Shown: in pieces, positions 1-10,999 of the stretch
Layout of the letters: every line of letters starts with the position of its first letter
How positions within the stretch are numbered: the stretch's first letter is position 1
NCBI GenBank assembly: GCA_022661535.1
Contig: JAKULF010000016.1
Coordinates: 725,405-789,404 of the forward strand
Direction of reading: 5' to 3'
DNA from: Eutypa lata
Lineage: Eukaryota > Ascomycota > Sordariomycetes > Xylariales > Diatrypaceae
DNA: 64,000 nt
Translations under genes and position numbers: made by a program
Notes under the pieces: generated by a model
The model's database searches: none
The model's input: the letters and a program-made list of their open reading frames with translations, nothing else
What the model was told of the DNA's origin: nothing

Positions 1-2376
1 TCTGACCTAGTAGTGGTAGATGCAAGTACGGAAGAGAGCGAGATTGGTATGTAGGACAATCTCTTTCTCATAATTACGTGGCAAGGTTGCTTTTGCTTAC
101 CTCTCCGTCAGTTGTCGGTAATCGGCAACTGCAAAACCAGGAATTTTCGGCCCATCTAATGAGGACGCCTGGGGATATTCACAGGCCAGCCGCATACGGA
201 GATTGGGACCACGACCTGCTGAGCGAACATTTTAACCTAGACCCCCACCACAATGTCGCCCAGGATGCAGATTTCCTCTTCTCCTTACCCGGAGTTCTCC
301 CCCTGGAAGAAGTTGTTAGCCAGGCTCCCATGACGCCCAGTTCCATCAGTCCTCTGATTTCCCAGGAAAAGTCAGAGTTAGTCAGGGATGCCTTCAAGAT
401 GGCCACCGGGAGATGGATGCCGGGAGAGCGCAACTTCCACGAAGATGAAATGAAGAACATTTCGGCGACACAGGGAGCAACCATCATGACTGAAAGCGAC
501 GAGCCATGTGATATCAATCTTATGCCTGACGGGTTTCCACTAGTCGTGCGCGACCGGCTCTTGGCCATGTGTGTTTCCGCCTCTGATTCACGTGACAACC
601 TTCGCGTTTCCTCGGCATTTCCATCCTGTGACTCCTTGGCACTATTGTTTAAGTCTTTTCTATCCTGGCATATTCACAGAGATGACACTTGGATTCATAT
701 CCCAACCTTTGATATCAATAAAGCCAAGGTCGAACTGATAGCGGCCATATTAGCTGGTGGCGCGATGAGGTCACCAAGTCGAGCGGTTCAAAAATTTGGT
801 TTGGCTCTTCACGAACTACTCGCGGTTCAGCTCCTCAAGATAGTACGCAGATCGACCCAGGCTTGCTTCATATGCTAGTAATGATCAGCTGACCGTGTAA
901 TAATCGTCAGTCTCGAGTATCCAATATTTTAACCAGAGATCTGCAGTGGTTGCAAGCCTACACACTCCAGATTGAACTAGGTCTGTGGAGTGGTGACAAA
1001 CGCAAGATGGAGATGGCCGGGGGCGCTCTAGGAAATATCGTCAATGTATGCACCCATCCAGGCTAGTAGTTACTATGCCGAAAGGATTTCAGTTGTCTTT
1101 TTTCTCTTTTTTGTGGAGTCCTAACAGTATGCTCCTATGGTAGATAATGCGGTCCTCCGGAAGATTCCGAAGGTCTTCCTACGAGGATTCACCTTGGGCG
1201 TTCTCGAACAATAGCAGCACATCATTAGAAACAACATGGCGGAACTGGGCACAACAAGAATCATTCAGGAGGTATGTCAAATTGCACACCGTACAAGGGC
1301 GTTGACTGATACTGTTAATTGTTTCAATGTGCAGGCTAGCATATCACTTATTCTTCCACAGCGGCCAGGAGTCACTAATGACTCTAGTCTTCGGCCCCGT
1401 ACATTATACAGAATTGACGATGAGCTTCCCGAAAGCAAAGTCCCTTTGGTTTACCGCAACTGCCGCAGCGTGGAAAGACACGATCGAATCTGATTTTGGC
1501 CTGGAGTCTTTACCAGTCTCAGCAGTCGACTGTCTCGCGGACTTGCCCCTATTACAGAACCTACCAGCTACGTATGACATGAGCATAGCTAGGCTTAGCG
1601 TATTACATGTAATCTCCTCATTAATACGAACACACCACCAATCGCACTTGATAGCCCACTCAAGAGGGTTTCCTCCTCGAGAAGCCATCCTAGTCGAGGA
1701 TAGCCAACATCGCTGGCTAGTGCGCGCATTCGAAAGTCTCAATCACCAGTTCAGGCTTCCCCATTTTGATAGGACGCCACCATTTACCATGTTGCTATTG
1801 GTAGAGCTCCTATCTTTACATTTTTGTGCTTCGATAGACCAGATGGAACTTTTGGCAGGGAAAGAAGGATTTGACGAAGCACAGGCAGCGTACTCAACTC
1901 TCCAACTATGGGTTGAATCCCGCGAAGCACGCCAGGCACTCTGGCACTCAGGGCAAATTCTCAAGGTGATCCGGGATCTCCCCGTAGAGGCCATCACTGA
2001 CTTTCACTGCGTCGCTGCATATCACGTCAGTTTATGTCTCTGGGCCTATGGTTCAATCTCGGCTAAGAGGATGAGCAACACCTACAGTGATATGGGGGAC
2101 ATGGGCTCGTCTCTATCGCCCGATCAAGATGTGGTGCTAGATGAGGACGAGACGCTAAAGACACAAAGATGGATAGCGAGCAACTGCGGCCGCCCGGTAT
2201 TTTCTAACCCCCAAGATGGCGAGGTTACCAGGTGTGGGACTCCTCTTCTCCTTCACGCGACGGGGGATTTACTTGAAATGTGCGTAAGGACTATTAGACT
2301 GAAGTATCCTTCTCGAGCTGTCCTGCCGCCTGCGACGGAAAATTTGTGTAACTTAATGCATGCTTTAAAGCTTTAA
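1..2376 (+). CDS. Fungal-specific transcription factor, 5' partial (fungal_trans domain)
   Basis: This is the C-terminal 693 residues of a zinc-finger type transcriptional regulator; the DNA-binding domain lies before the window. I place exons at 1-46, 112-842, 911-1045, 1144-1271 and 1335-2376. All phases agree, there is no internal stop, and the introns have GT/AG ends with CTGAC or CTAAC-like branch points. The fungal_trans (PF04082-type) middle region is visible around FLSWHIHRDDTWIHIPTFD, then AILAGGAM, then RDLQWLQAYTLQIELGLWSG. The hallmark of the C2H2-linked subgroup, W-x2-W-x3-E-x3-R-L-x-Y-H-x-F, spans the fourth intron (WRNWAQQESFRR joined to LAYHLFF). It probably acts in the nucleus and may control the enzyme genes that follow, which is inference from position only. 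Confidence is high for the family and moderate for each splice site. Confidence 0.85.
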
Positions 2377-2604
2377 AAGTCACGACAAACTCGGGAGGAA
2401 TGTGACAATCTGTACGCCGCAAGTGGCCGATGACGAGAGTTAGTTCTTAAGTGCACAGAGGCTTTTGTCATTCTGGATTAATGTGGAACTTAGCTACATA
2501 CATATTGATATCGTTGATTATTCATTCCCGATCTTTATTTGTGAAATGTCTTGTTAGCAGCCACTACTAGCTTGAGACCCAATTCTCGTAGGTCAGGAAA
2601 CAGG

Positions 2605-3408
2605 CTAGCTTAATGTGAACCCTCCGGTTACTGGAATGTACAGCCCATTCAACCAAGCTGCTCTCTCGTCACAGAGCTCCGCCACTACCCAGGCCACTTC
2701 TTCCGGCCTCGCGAACCGCGCCCCTGCCGGCACGCTATCCCATTTCGTGCGCAGGTGTTCCAGAAAGTTGGCGGGCGCAGCAAGTAAGGCATCGGTGGCT
2801 ACCGGCCCAGGCGCGACTGTGTTGACGGTGCACCCGTGTTTACGAGAGAGATCCCGAGCCCAGCACCGAGTGAAACTCTCCACCATACCCTTGCTTCCTG
2901 CGTATATGCTCATGTGCGGATCGGGATCTCGGGAAGTGGAGCTACCAACATTGACGATGCGGGACCCGCTAGGGGAGAGTAGTGGGAGCACTGCGCGTGT
3001 AAGCAGTAGCGTGCCCCGCCCGTTAAGGTTAATGACGTTGTCCCAAGCCCTCTCGACCTCGGAGTCGCTACCCTCGGACAGGTCACACAGGATACTTCGG
3101 CCTGCATTGTTCACTAGGATATCGAGCTTCCCATAGCGGGCAGCCACTGCGGCAGCGAGTTGTTTGGGTCCTTCGACGGTGGCGAGGTCCGCCTTCAGTA
3201 TGATTGAGGCTGCTCTGCCATCGCCAACATTTCCCGAAAGGGTCTCAAGGACGGCTCGCGCGGATGCTTCTTCGGACGCGTTGGGGTAATTGACGACGAC
3301 AGTGGCGCCGCGCGTCGAGAGTTCCTTGGCTATGGCTGCTCCAATTCCAGATGATGAGCCGCTTACAAGTGCAATCTTGTCATGGAGTGGCTTGGTAGGT
3401 AGTGCCAT
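2605..3408 (-). CDS. Short-chain dehydrogenase/reductase (SDR)
   Basis: A 267-residue single-exon classical SDR that should oxidise or reduce a carbonyl/alcohol using NAD(P). The cofactor motif SGSSSGIG lies near residues 13-20, followed by NNAG near residue 100. The catalytic serine is in VGSSTS and the Y-x3-K pair is in IYAGSKG. The C-terminus carries the usual PEEVAWVVAELCDE and GLYIPVTGG segments. The frame extends 17 residues further upstream, but MALPTKPLHDKIALVSG is the start expected for the family, so I start at 3408. It is convergent with the transcription factor gene, the two stops being about 230 bp apart. Length and all key residues are normal. The substrate cannot be read from the sequence; bacterial-type and fungal 3-oxoacyl reductase or tropinone-reductase-like subfamilies are all possible. 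Confidence 0.9.
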   Translation of the reverse strand: MALPTKPLHDKIALVSGSSSGIGAAIAKELSTRGATVVVNYPNASEEASARAVLETLSGNVGDGRAASIILKADLATVEGPKQLAAAVAARYGKLDILVNNAGRSILCDLSEGSDSEVERAWDNVINLNGRGTLLLTRAVLPLLSPSGSRIVNVGSSTSRDPDPHMSIYAGSKGMVESFTRCWARDLSRKHGCTVNTVAPGPVATDALLAAPANFLEHLRTKWDSVPAGARFARPEEVAWVVAELCDERAAWLNGLYIPVTGGFTLS

Positions 3409-4037
3409 AGCTAGAAGTAGAAGGTCGTGTTGACTTGACTTTATGAGTCTCAAGTTCAATTGGTAGGTTATGGTACGATAGCAATATCACAGCAGAGGTC
3501 AGGCATGTAGTACATATAGTAAAATGTAAGAATTTTCTGTCTAGGAGGGGTTACTGGAGTACGAGACTTCAGAACTCTCTGTTATATACAAGTGGTACTT
3601 TATATATCGGCATTTACCCTCCCCTAGCTCGGATACGGGGTTCACGTCTAGATGCACACGATAGGGGCTCCAATGACTATAATATTGCTCAAACGATTAG
3701 GCATCTGGCGACCAAAGTGAACAAGATTGGAAAAACACAATGTCGGAGTCAGCTGTTAAAATGCCGGTACACGGTATAATGGATTTTCCCTAGCCCTATA
3801 ATGGGTTCAGTAGCTATACAATGTAACTCTGTCGGGAAGACGATCGGAAGCTCATATTATACCACCGAGTTACGGAACCAAGTGTCCGTGTACCTTGGTG
3901 ACCTTTCAGTGAGAACAGGAAGCTCTGGACAACGCACCTTGGATTTTAGTAATAAGGGGTAACGGCGTCATCCAGTCAATTGCTACTAGTGATACTACCA
4001 AAATACCAGCTTCTGGTCCTATTCGTTGTTGTACTCA
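3409..4037. other. Intergenic region, divergent promoter between SDR and glyoxalase genes
   Basis: About 630 bp between two divergent starts, so it should hold both promoters. I see short AT-rich stretches (for example around 3520-3610 and 3760-3800) but no recognisable operator, repeat or RNA gene. Confidence 0.4.
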
Positions 4038-4778
4038 ATGGAACCCCCAGGTGCTGACCGGCTGCCATCTCGAGGCAACACTCTAGGAAATGAGACGGTT
4101 ATCCAAGATAATGATGTAGAGCCACCAATCCCCGAAGCTCACCCAATGGTGGGATGCCGACTGAACCACTTCATGCTGCGCATTCGGGACCCCAACCGGA
4201 CGCTGAACTTCTACGTCCACCTGATGGGAATGAGGACCATATTCAAGAAAGATACAGGACCATTTACCGTCTATTATCTGGGTTTTCCACAGACACCGGC
4301 CCACCGAAAAGACCCTGCGGCGTTCGCCAATGACACGAGCCCCCACTCCTCCTTATCTCGTACCTTAGGGCTCCTCGAACTTTGTCATTACCACGGTTCG
4401 GAGAGACAACCAGAGTCTTACATATCGACCGGAACTGAGCCACCGCACTTGGGCTTCAATCATCTGGGGTTTACAGTACCAGATGTCCAGGCAGCAGTGG
4501 GACATCTGAGACAGAACGGTGTTGTTGTGGTCAAGGACATCGATGAGGGCCCGGTGGAGGGTATACCTATCACCAAATGGGAAAAGGATGAAAAGGGGAT
4601 TGCAACAGCGGAGCTTAGTGCTGGATTCTTGAATATTTTGAGGAGGATTGCTTTTGTTCGCGATCCAGTAAGCTTAATTCTAACTTGCCGAGAGGGACAT
4701 ATCTGAGTAGAAATGGTTCAATACACTGACATCTTGCAGGATGGTTACCTTGTAGAACTAGTTCCCCAGGATATATGA
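4038..4778 (+). CDS. Glyoxalase I-like (lactoylglutathione lyase) protein
   Basis: Two exons, 4038-4667 and 4740-4778, give 222 residues. The intron has a GTAAGC donor, a CTGAC branch point and a TTGCAG acceptor, and is needed to complete the C-terminal strand DGYLVELVPQ, which reads in phase with FVRDP. The single vicinal-oxygen-chelate fold is seen as LNHFMLRIRDPNRTLNFYVHLMGM, then GLLELCHYHGSE, then GFNHLGFTVPDV. Metal-binding candidates are His in LNHFML, Glu in LLELCHY, His in NHLGFTV and Glu in LVELVP, the usual glyoxalase I pattern. Known family members isomerise the hemithioacetal of methylglyoxal and glutathione. The in-frame codon upstream of 4038 is TTG, so I use the first ATG; a later ATG at MVGCRLNH is an alternative start. 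It is divergent from the SDR gene. Confidence 0.85.
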
Positions 4779-5295
4779 GCATAATAGTGGATACATAAAT
4801 ATCAGCCTTTCACGAGCGGGACAAGTTTGAACTCATCATGGATATATACTTGCTTAAATCAATTGCTAGGGAACATGGTTCATAGTAAATTATTTTAGTA
4901 ATACACTAATAAGTTACTTGGTCTTGAGACATCGCGGAGAATAATGAGTAGTGTTGGTGAGAGAAACCTATTTACTAAGTGACCAAGCCGGTCTATAACA
5001 GATGTGAACAGATCGCTGCGAGGAGTAGCGGCCAAGAATTACGATCTGGATATACAGAGGCAAGGCTCCTTCTCAATCATATGGTACAGACGTGACGTAC
5101 ACAGAAACCGTCTATTCACTTAAGCTAATACCTGCGCAGCGATTGTAAGTGCAGAATGCTTTTAGCTTTCACAATGTATATTCCGTAGCTGTGACGCGTT
5201 TCCACGAGAGTTACGTTGGAACGAATGTTCTAGGCGATCAATAACCCCATCGTCGCTAGAATGCAGTTTCTAACTATCTATAGACTCTCTTTTAA
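4779..5295. other. Intergenic region between convergent genes, nothing recognised
   Basis: About 515 bp between the 3' end of the glyoxalase gene and the 3' end of the flavodoxin-fold gene. Both terminators must lie here. I see no ORF with family resemblance, no repeat and no RNA gene. Confidence 0.4.
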
Positions 5296-6339
5296 TCATC
5301 TAACGGAAAATTTCCCTTGGCTGTTTTCGTGGAGACTAGGCAAGTCAACGACCGGAAACTCTAGTGCTTTCCACTTCTCGAAGTCCGCCGCAACGGAAGG
5401 TAGTTTCGGTCTCTCGGAGCCCAACTTCTCGTGGATATCATCTAAGTGTTTCCACTTGCCTTCTAGAGTTAAGCAACTGACACTAGAACGCTCCTCCCAT
5501 TTCGGCTTTATATTCCCGTTTGATCCGGCCTCAAGAACGCCATTTGCACCGCATACAATACAGACCACGTGGTTGCCTTTGCGGAACTCGACCTTGAGCA
5601 TATGGCAATACGGACAACTGCCCTCCTCCTCTTCACCTAGATACTTAGCCTCCTCGTATGGCTTTCCTATCTGGCTCGCTATGCGACGACCAAGCGTCTC
5701 CGCACGCCCGATTGTGTTTACAGCATCCAGCAGCACAGCCCCAGCATTTGCGAAGCCTGGAAAGACGACCTGGTCAACCACTTTCGCGTGTAGCGCGTAG
5801 ATGCAAGTGTGCATCGTAGGTAGGGCCATGGTCCACTGCTCGGGAAAAGGGCAGCCAGAACCGGCTACCGCAATGAAGCCCGCAACGCGTGCCTTGAGCT
5901 CCCGCGGATCGACCTTCACATCTCGGACTGCCTCGTCGCCTTTCTCCTGCCGGGCTCGGATGCGATAGGCTTCAGAAACATCGGCGTATGGGCCGAGAAT
6001 GGCGTCAGTGAGAGCTTTCAGGCTTCCCGCTGGTTGGTGGCTGTAGACGGGACTGGAAATGACGAGGGCATCGGCATCCATAATGGCATTGAACACGGCC
6101 TTGCGATCGTCAAGGCCTGCGTTTTTGGAGACTTTCGAGGTTTCATCATTGCGATCGGGTATGATAGACGGATCTGAACTGAATGGCCCGCAGTGACTGG
6201 GGATTGCTACAGAGGGAACATGAATCCATGTCACGGTGATGGTAGGATCTGATTGTCTTGCAGCGTTTAAGGCTGCTTTGAGCAATACTTCTGAATTGCC
6301 GTGTATAGAGCCATTACAGAGTCCTAGGATATGCATCAT
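5296..6339 (-). CDS. Flavodoxin-fold NADPH-dependent FMN reductase-like protein with zinc ribbon
   Basis: A 347-residue single-exon protein. The N-terminus MMHILGLCNGSIHGNSEVLLKAAL is the flavodoxin-like first strand and FMN phosphate loop (GSxxGNS). ALVISSPVYSHQPAGSLKALTD is the second flavin-contact region of the NADPH:FMN reductase/iron-sulphur-flavoprotein family. From about residue 245 it has a C-terminal extension with CPYC and CIVC pairs 20 residues apart, which looks like a zinc ribbon and is not part of the usual flavodoxin fold. The family binds FMN and reduces small molecules or serves as a redox partner, probably in the cytosol. It is followed about 820 bp away by the FAD monooxygenase on the same strand, so a shared pathway is possible. 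The second Met is an equally good start. Confidence 0.8.
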   Translation of the reverse strand: MMHILGLCNGSIHGNSEVLLKAALNAARQSDPTITVTWIHVPSVAIPSHCGPFSSDPSIIPDRNDETSKVSKNAGLDDRKAVFNAIMDADALVISSPVYSHQPAGSLKALTDAILGPYADVSEAYRIRARQEKGDEAVRDVKVDPRELKARVAGFIAVAGSGCPFPEQWTMALPTMHTCIYALHAKVVDQVVFPGFANAGAVLLDAVNTIGRAETLGRRIASQIGKPYEEAKYLGEEEEGSCPYCHMLKVEFRKGNHVVCIVCGANGVLEAGSNGNIKPKWEERSSVSCLTLEGKWKHLDDIHEKLGSERPKLPSVAADFEKWKALEFPVVDLPSLHENSQGKFSVR

Positions 6340-7155
6340 GAATCAAGTGAAGTTAATTGTTATCCAAGACTTTCACGTCAAGAGTCCTAGCCTAAGATGT
6401 GCGGGTAAAATAAGCAGGTCGTGATAATAGTGTTATCACGCAAAGGAAATAAATCAAATGCCAAATTCTCTACTGTTATTATTAAGCCGCACATTAATTA
6501 CCACGAGGCTATTATCAGCATCACCTATTAGTCCATGCCGTCGGGTAGTCCGAGCCGGATTTCCCGGGTTAATCTTCAAACGGAGAATGTCCTTCTATGG
6601 TCACCGCTGTGTCAGGTCCTGCAGGTGGCATGACAAGTGGGGTTGGATATGTTTGCAAAGGCTCGAGGCTACTTTTATCGGATGCGAAACATAGCTCATG
6701 ACAAAATTAACAATTAACTTGGATTTCAAATGGTGAGAACGTCCATATTTCCATCCATTAATAGTTACGCTGACGCGGGTTCATCAAGTCCTGGGCCAGA
6801 TACAGCCTCATACACATTGCTGCCTAGCTCCTTAGAGCTCCTTTGACCCCCTTTTGTCTCCTTCAGAATGCTTAGGAACAATACAACCTTTGTTACAATA
6901 AATCGTTTTATCCTAGATGTTGACAATATTGAATAAATTTATTTTAATTTTCAAGAAAAACTAATATAATACCTTCTTCGTTTATTTTTGTATCGGTTAT
7001 TATTATAGTTCTTAATTTGTGTTACGGAATATTTTATCGTGGCCGGAATATAATGTGTCTTGTACATCATAACCTTGTACTATTATCATGAACTTATACT
7101 TGTTCGATATGGACTACCTAGTTAGTAGCTCATATAGTTAAATATGAGTTACCCC
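6340..7155. other. Intergenic region, AT-rich in its second half
   Basis: About 815 bp between two minus-strand genes. From about 6880 to 7090 the composition becomes strongly AT-rich, like lightly mutated repeat DNA. A small plus-strand ORF at 6458-6694 has no family resemblance and is not called. Confidence 0.35.
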
Positions 7156-8528
7156 TTATTTCCCCTTCAAGTTCAGTTTGATAAGAAATACAACGTAGAA
7201 CAGAACCGACCTAAGCAGGGAGAATGTGGTCCCAGTACCAAGTTCTGCGATTATCTTGTTGACCAAAATAATTCGCTGTGCGAACCGGCGCACCCCGAAG
7301 CTCCACTCCTCTGGTGTTTTCTTCCCGTTGTAGACCACCTCTAACGTGTTACTATGGAAAGCGGCTTGCTCCGTAGCAGCTCCGAGATGTGGGCGCAGAG
7401 TTGTAAATGCATCACCAACTAGTACGACCTTTCCATCGTGAAAATTGGCTGTGGTACAGATCGCGTCACGAACCTTGGTAACAAAAGGGCTCGACGTTTT
7501 CTGGAGTAGCTCCTGGAAAGGACTGGAGATACGAGAAAGGAGTTCCGCGCGACACCACTCCCAAACCTCCGGCCGTACCAGACCCCGCGGGACAGTATTA
7601 TGATGAAGTTGGTCATTGACATCCGTGAAGATATCCCTCATCTCAAGCGAGTCCTCACCTACGTTGTAGTACCAGACCCAGTTCAAAAGGCGCTCGCCAG
7701 GCTCGAAGCTTCCTGTATCTGTCGGTATGACGTAACTTTCCTTGAACCACGGTTAGCATTAGGAACTATGTCGAGTAATAATGAAGTCCTACCATAAAAG
7801 ATACGTGCGCTTAGAGAATTGAAGCGATACATGATCCGAGAGGTATTCCACTGTCTCCTTGGACACGAATTTCTCTGGTATAGTGCCCCTCCACGCAACA
7901 TAGCCTGCATACCGCTTTGTGACAGGCACATTCATCAGTTGACGGACAGTTGAATTGACGCCATCAGCTCTAATCACCAAGTCGGCCTCAATGACCTCTT
8001 CTTGAGCAGAATGAGCGTCAACATAGTTCACAGTAATGGCTTCTTTGGTGCACTGCAGTGCTGTCACTCGTTTTCCGGTGGGGTACACAGCAGGTCCATC
8101 GTCGTCAGCTACTGGTGGAGGGTTAGGACACGCTGTTGAGGCCAATCCATCGGAATTGGCCCGTAGGATTCTGTTAAAGAGTCCCCAACTAGTTAGTTGG
8201 ATACTTTCTTTGGTATTCATGACATTTGGGCGGGTGTAGTATGCCCAGCACCTGGAGTGCGACGTAAATGCCGGGGTCAATCCTGTCAAATCGTATTTGC
8301 GAAGAAACTCTTGTGCATTGGCCCCAAAACCTATGCCAGCATGATGACTGTGGCGTTCGCCAGAATCCTGTTCGAGGATGATAACATTGTTGCCGCGACG
8401 TTTGTGTTGGAGGCCGTGGATCAGGCCGGCTAGAGAGCCGCCAGCCTGTTCACATCTATTAGCATCTGAGCCTACTTTTGAGCAGAAATCACTATGGATT
8501 AGCCTAAAATTACGATATTTTTTGACAT
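7156..8528 (-). CDS. FAD-dependent monooxygenase (salicylate hydroxylase / PHBH-like)
   Basis: Three exons on the minus strand, 8528-8514, 8445-7793 and 7735-7156, give an uninterrupted 415-residue protein, the normal length for this family. The first exon is only five codons (MSKNI) and leads into AGGSLAGLIHGLQ, the FAD-binding GxGxxG region, and VIILEQD, the end of the Rossmann strand. EADLVIRADGVNSTVRQ is the DG motif and GKVVLVGDAFTTLRPHLG is the GD motif that contacts FAD. LLNWVWYYN is typical of the fungal 2,6-dihydroxypyridine/salicylate hydroxylase-like group. Introns have branch points GCTAAT and GCTAACC; joining the second one restores the expected C-YVIPTDTGS strand. The family hydroxylates aromatic substrates using NAD(P)H and oxygen. 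The substrate is unknown. The short first exon is the least certain part. Confidence 0.78.
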
Positions 8529-10930
8529 GGTGAGATAACAAAGCAGTGTCGAGACGCGCCAGAGCAATGCACCTGCCAGACGCTGTTTTCAGGATCATAA
8601 GAAGACCTACATGGATCCAAGGAGGGGGAATACTGTAAATTAGTTGATCGAGTAGGCGAGGCACCCATTACTAGACAGCAAGCTTGGTAGGGTGGAAGGT
8701 TGAGGCAAATGCGCCGATTCCATTTTTGTCTCAACTGTCCACGCTGCACACATATGTACTGAGTTATTTTTTTATGGCAGGGCTTAGTAGTGGCTCCAAG
8801 ACCTTAAGCAATGATTATGCTGGTACCAATTGTATCTAAAATTTACCAACAATATTATGTATGTATGTAGGTACTTAAAGCTCTCATTTTTATGGGGGCC
8901 TTGACATGCAAGGGGTTTGCAGATGGAACTCTGGACAAATGCAAGGTTAACGCACCAACATCTTGTTTTCTTAAAAGATGGGTATATATCCAGTAAAAAG
9001 CACTTGAGGCAAGGTGCTAATGGGAAACATCTGTTGGACGTAAATAGAATGATATACGTATACAAATAAAGAGAATGGTGGGTGCCAGAATGGATGGTGA
9101 AGATATTGTTCAACATGTTCTAGAGGCCTTTTTCACTAGGACCCCGTGAGGATTGAATACTTAGAGTTCGTGTACTACGTCCTCAGAAACCGAGTCTACC
9201 CGCGCTACCAACTGCATAGCGAGCAGTTCAACAGGCGCTTCTTTCACACTTTGTCGTCCTCCGTGGTAGCTAGCGACTGTGAAGCTAGCTAGGGGCATCA
9301 TGACTTGCATACAGTTATTATCGACTTAGTAAAAGTTAGATAGGTGAGCAACTTATAACGTGAGTCAATTTGATGAATGGATTAGACGTATCGTTGGATG
9401 GGAGGTAGTGAGACCCTTAGCAAGAAATGTGCGATTAGGAGGGAGTCAGCTCGCCGGCAGCGACGACGGGGTCGACGGAGTTACCTAGTTGAATCTGCAT
9501 CGGGGAAAACGGGTGTATAGTGTGCGAGCTCGCAAAGAGCTCAGATAGAACGGAATTAAATACAGAGCGCCTGCATCGGCCTTAATTTCAACTGCCACTG
9601 CAGCAGCTCTTATAAACGTCTTATTGCTTTTACTATTTTCAGCCACCGCCTCCGTCATGAAGATATCCACAGCCAAACCGGTATTAACGATATTCTAAGT
9701 GACGATCTTCAGCTTCTATTTCATGAGCTCCGCCCGTCGACCCTTACCCCTTACTGCCCTTCAAGGTTGATGAGCGGAGTAAGCCTGTGAGCCTGTGGGA
9801 GTTGGAGCGTACCATCGACCTAAAGGTGACGTAGTTATACGGAGTGTAAGGTGTGAAGAGGGACGCCTTCCACAGAACTAATAGAAGGTAATGTTGCAGC
9901 GAATCTGAGGGTTTGAAAATGGCGAGCTCCTAATAAAACCGATCAGCAATGCGTCGATGAGCAAGTATTGGGTGAGCATCAGCGGAGTTGAACTTATAGC
10001 AGGTAGCAGCTAGTGGCTATCCGTGGTAATCAAGTGATGAATACCGGCCTAGGAGACGCTAGGTGCAGGCGAAGCTGATGACAAGGTTGAACTTAAGTGT
10101 CTTCGGAGTTGATGGAGGATCTCATATTAGGTGTTAGGGAAAGTGTTAAGGAGTTCCATGGTGAGTATTGATGACAGGCTCATAGGCACCAGTGAACTTG
10201 CTGCTGACGTCGGTGAGGTGATAGGGACGCTGTCGAGTGACGTTTTGAAGTTCCAACAAGCCTCAATCAAGACTTGATTCTGCACCCAAGCAGATTAGCT
10301 GAATGGATAATGCTATAGAGCTGCTAGTCTGCCAACGTCAGTAGTTCCCCATTCCGGCCGGCCTGCCCACATGTCCACTTGCCCACAATCATCGCTAAGT
10401 ACAAACGCTACCCGCATGTCCACCTGTCCACTCGCCTCTTTGAGACTAATAGTACTTCTTGACACTACTAGTGAGTTATGAGTATATGTAATAGTCTATA
10501 AATGCCGGACGAATTTCAAATACTCATTATAGCTCTAAAAGAAGATCTAACTACACAAGCAAGCAAAGGTAGTAGAAGTCAAAGTACCAGTCCTTATATT
10601 AGGCGATGGGGGTTGTGGGCTAACTAGCTCAAGCACGCATTCGAATTATCATATTGAACATGTTCTTATCGACTCCCATGCAGGAACGTCACTACCGCCA
10701 AAAGCGCATGTCTTCAACCAGCGAACCGCCGAGATATCAGGCAGCATCACTTTCGGAAGAAAGTCACAGAAACGGCGTGCCCTCCTGGTAAGTCCTGAGT
10801 CCTCTGTACTTATTTTGCGCCAATATCGGACTCTGATTAGAACTTCTGGGTTCAAAGCACTCCACCCCTCCCATATATGGCTACCATCCCCTAGCTAGCT
10901 GGTACCAGGTTATATAATTTAACGTTATAA
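8529..10930. other. Gene-poor spacer, no supported protein gene
   Basis: About 2.4 kb between the metabolic genes and the helicase array. The short ORFs here have no recognisable domains and biased composition, so I call none. Two stretches resemble degenerate pol III-type sequences and are listed separately. Confidence 0.4.
9121..9260 (-). repeat. Possible tRNA-derived SINE or tRNA relic
   Basis: Read on the minus strand, this stretch contains TATGCAGTTGGTAGCGC, close to a pol III A box, and about 60 nt later TATTCAATCC, close to a B box (GGTTCNANTCC). No good tRNA cloverleaf forms by eye, so it is more like a tRNA-derived short element or relic than a functional tRNA. Weak evidence. Confidence 0.22.
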
Positions 10931-10999
10931 AGTTCTAACGGAGCTCGTACTTACGATACTAAATTGTGGAATTCATATATCATATGAGATGCATATCGT

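Noticed and set aside
8784..9116. 110-codon minus-strand ORF
   Set aside because: Odd composition, overlaps no conserved motif, and no homologous features seen; likely chance.
10285..10360. tRNA-like stretch (TTAGCTGAATGGATAATGC, then AGTTCCCCATTCC)
   Set aside because: An A-box-like sequence is present but no anticodon stem or acceptor stem pairs; too weak to list as an RNA gene.
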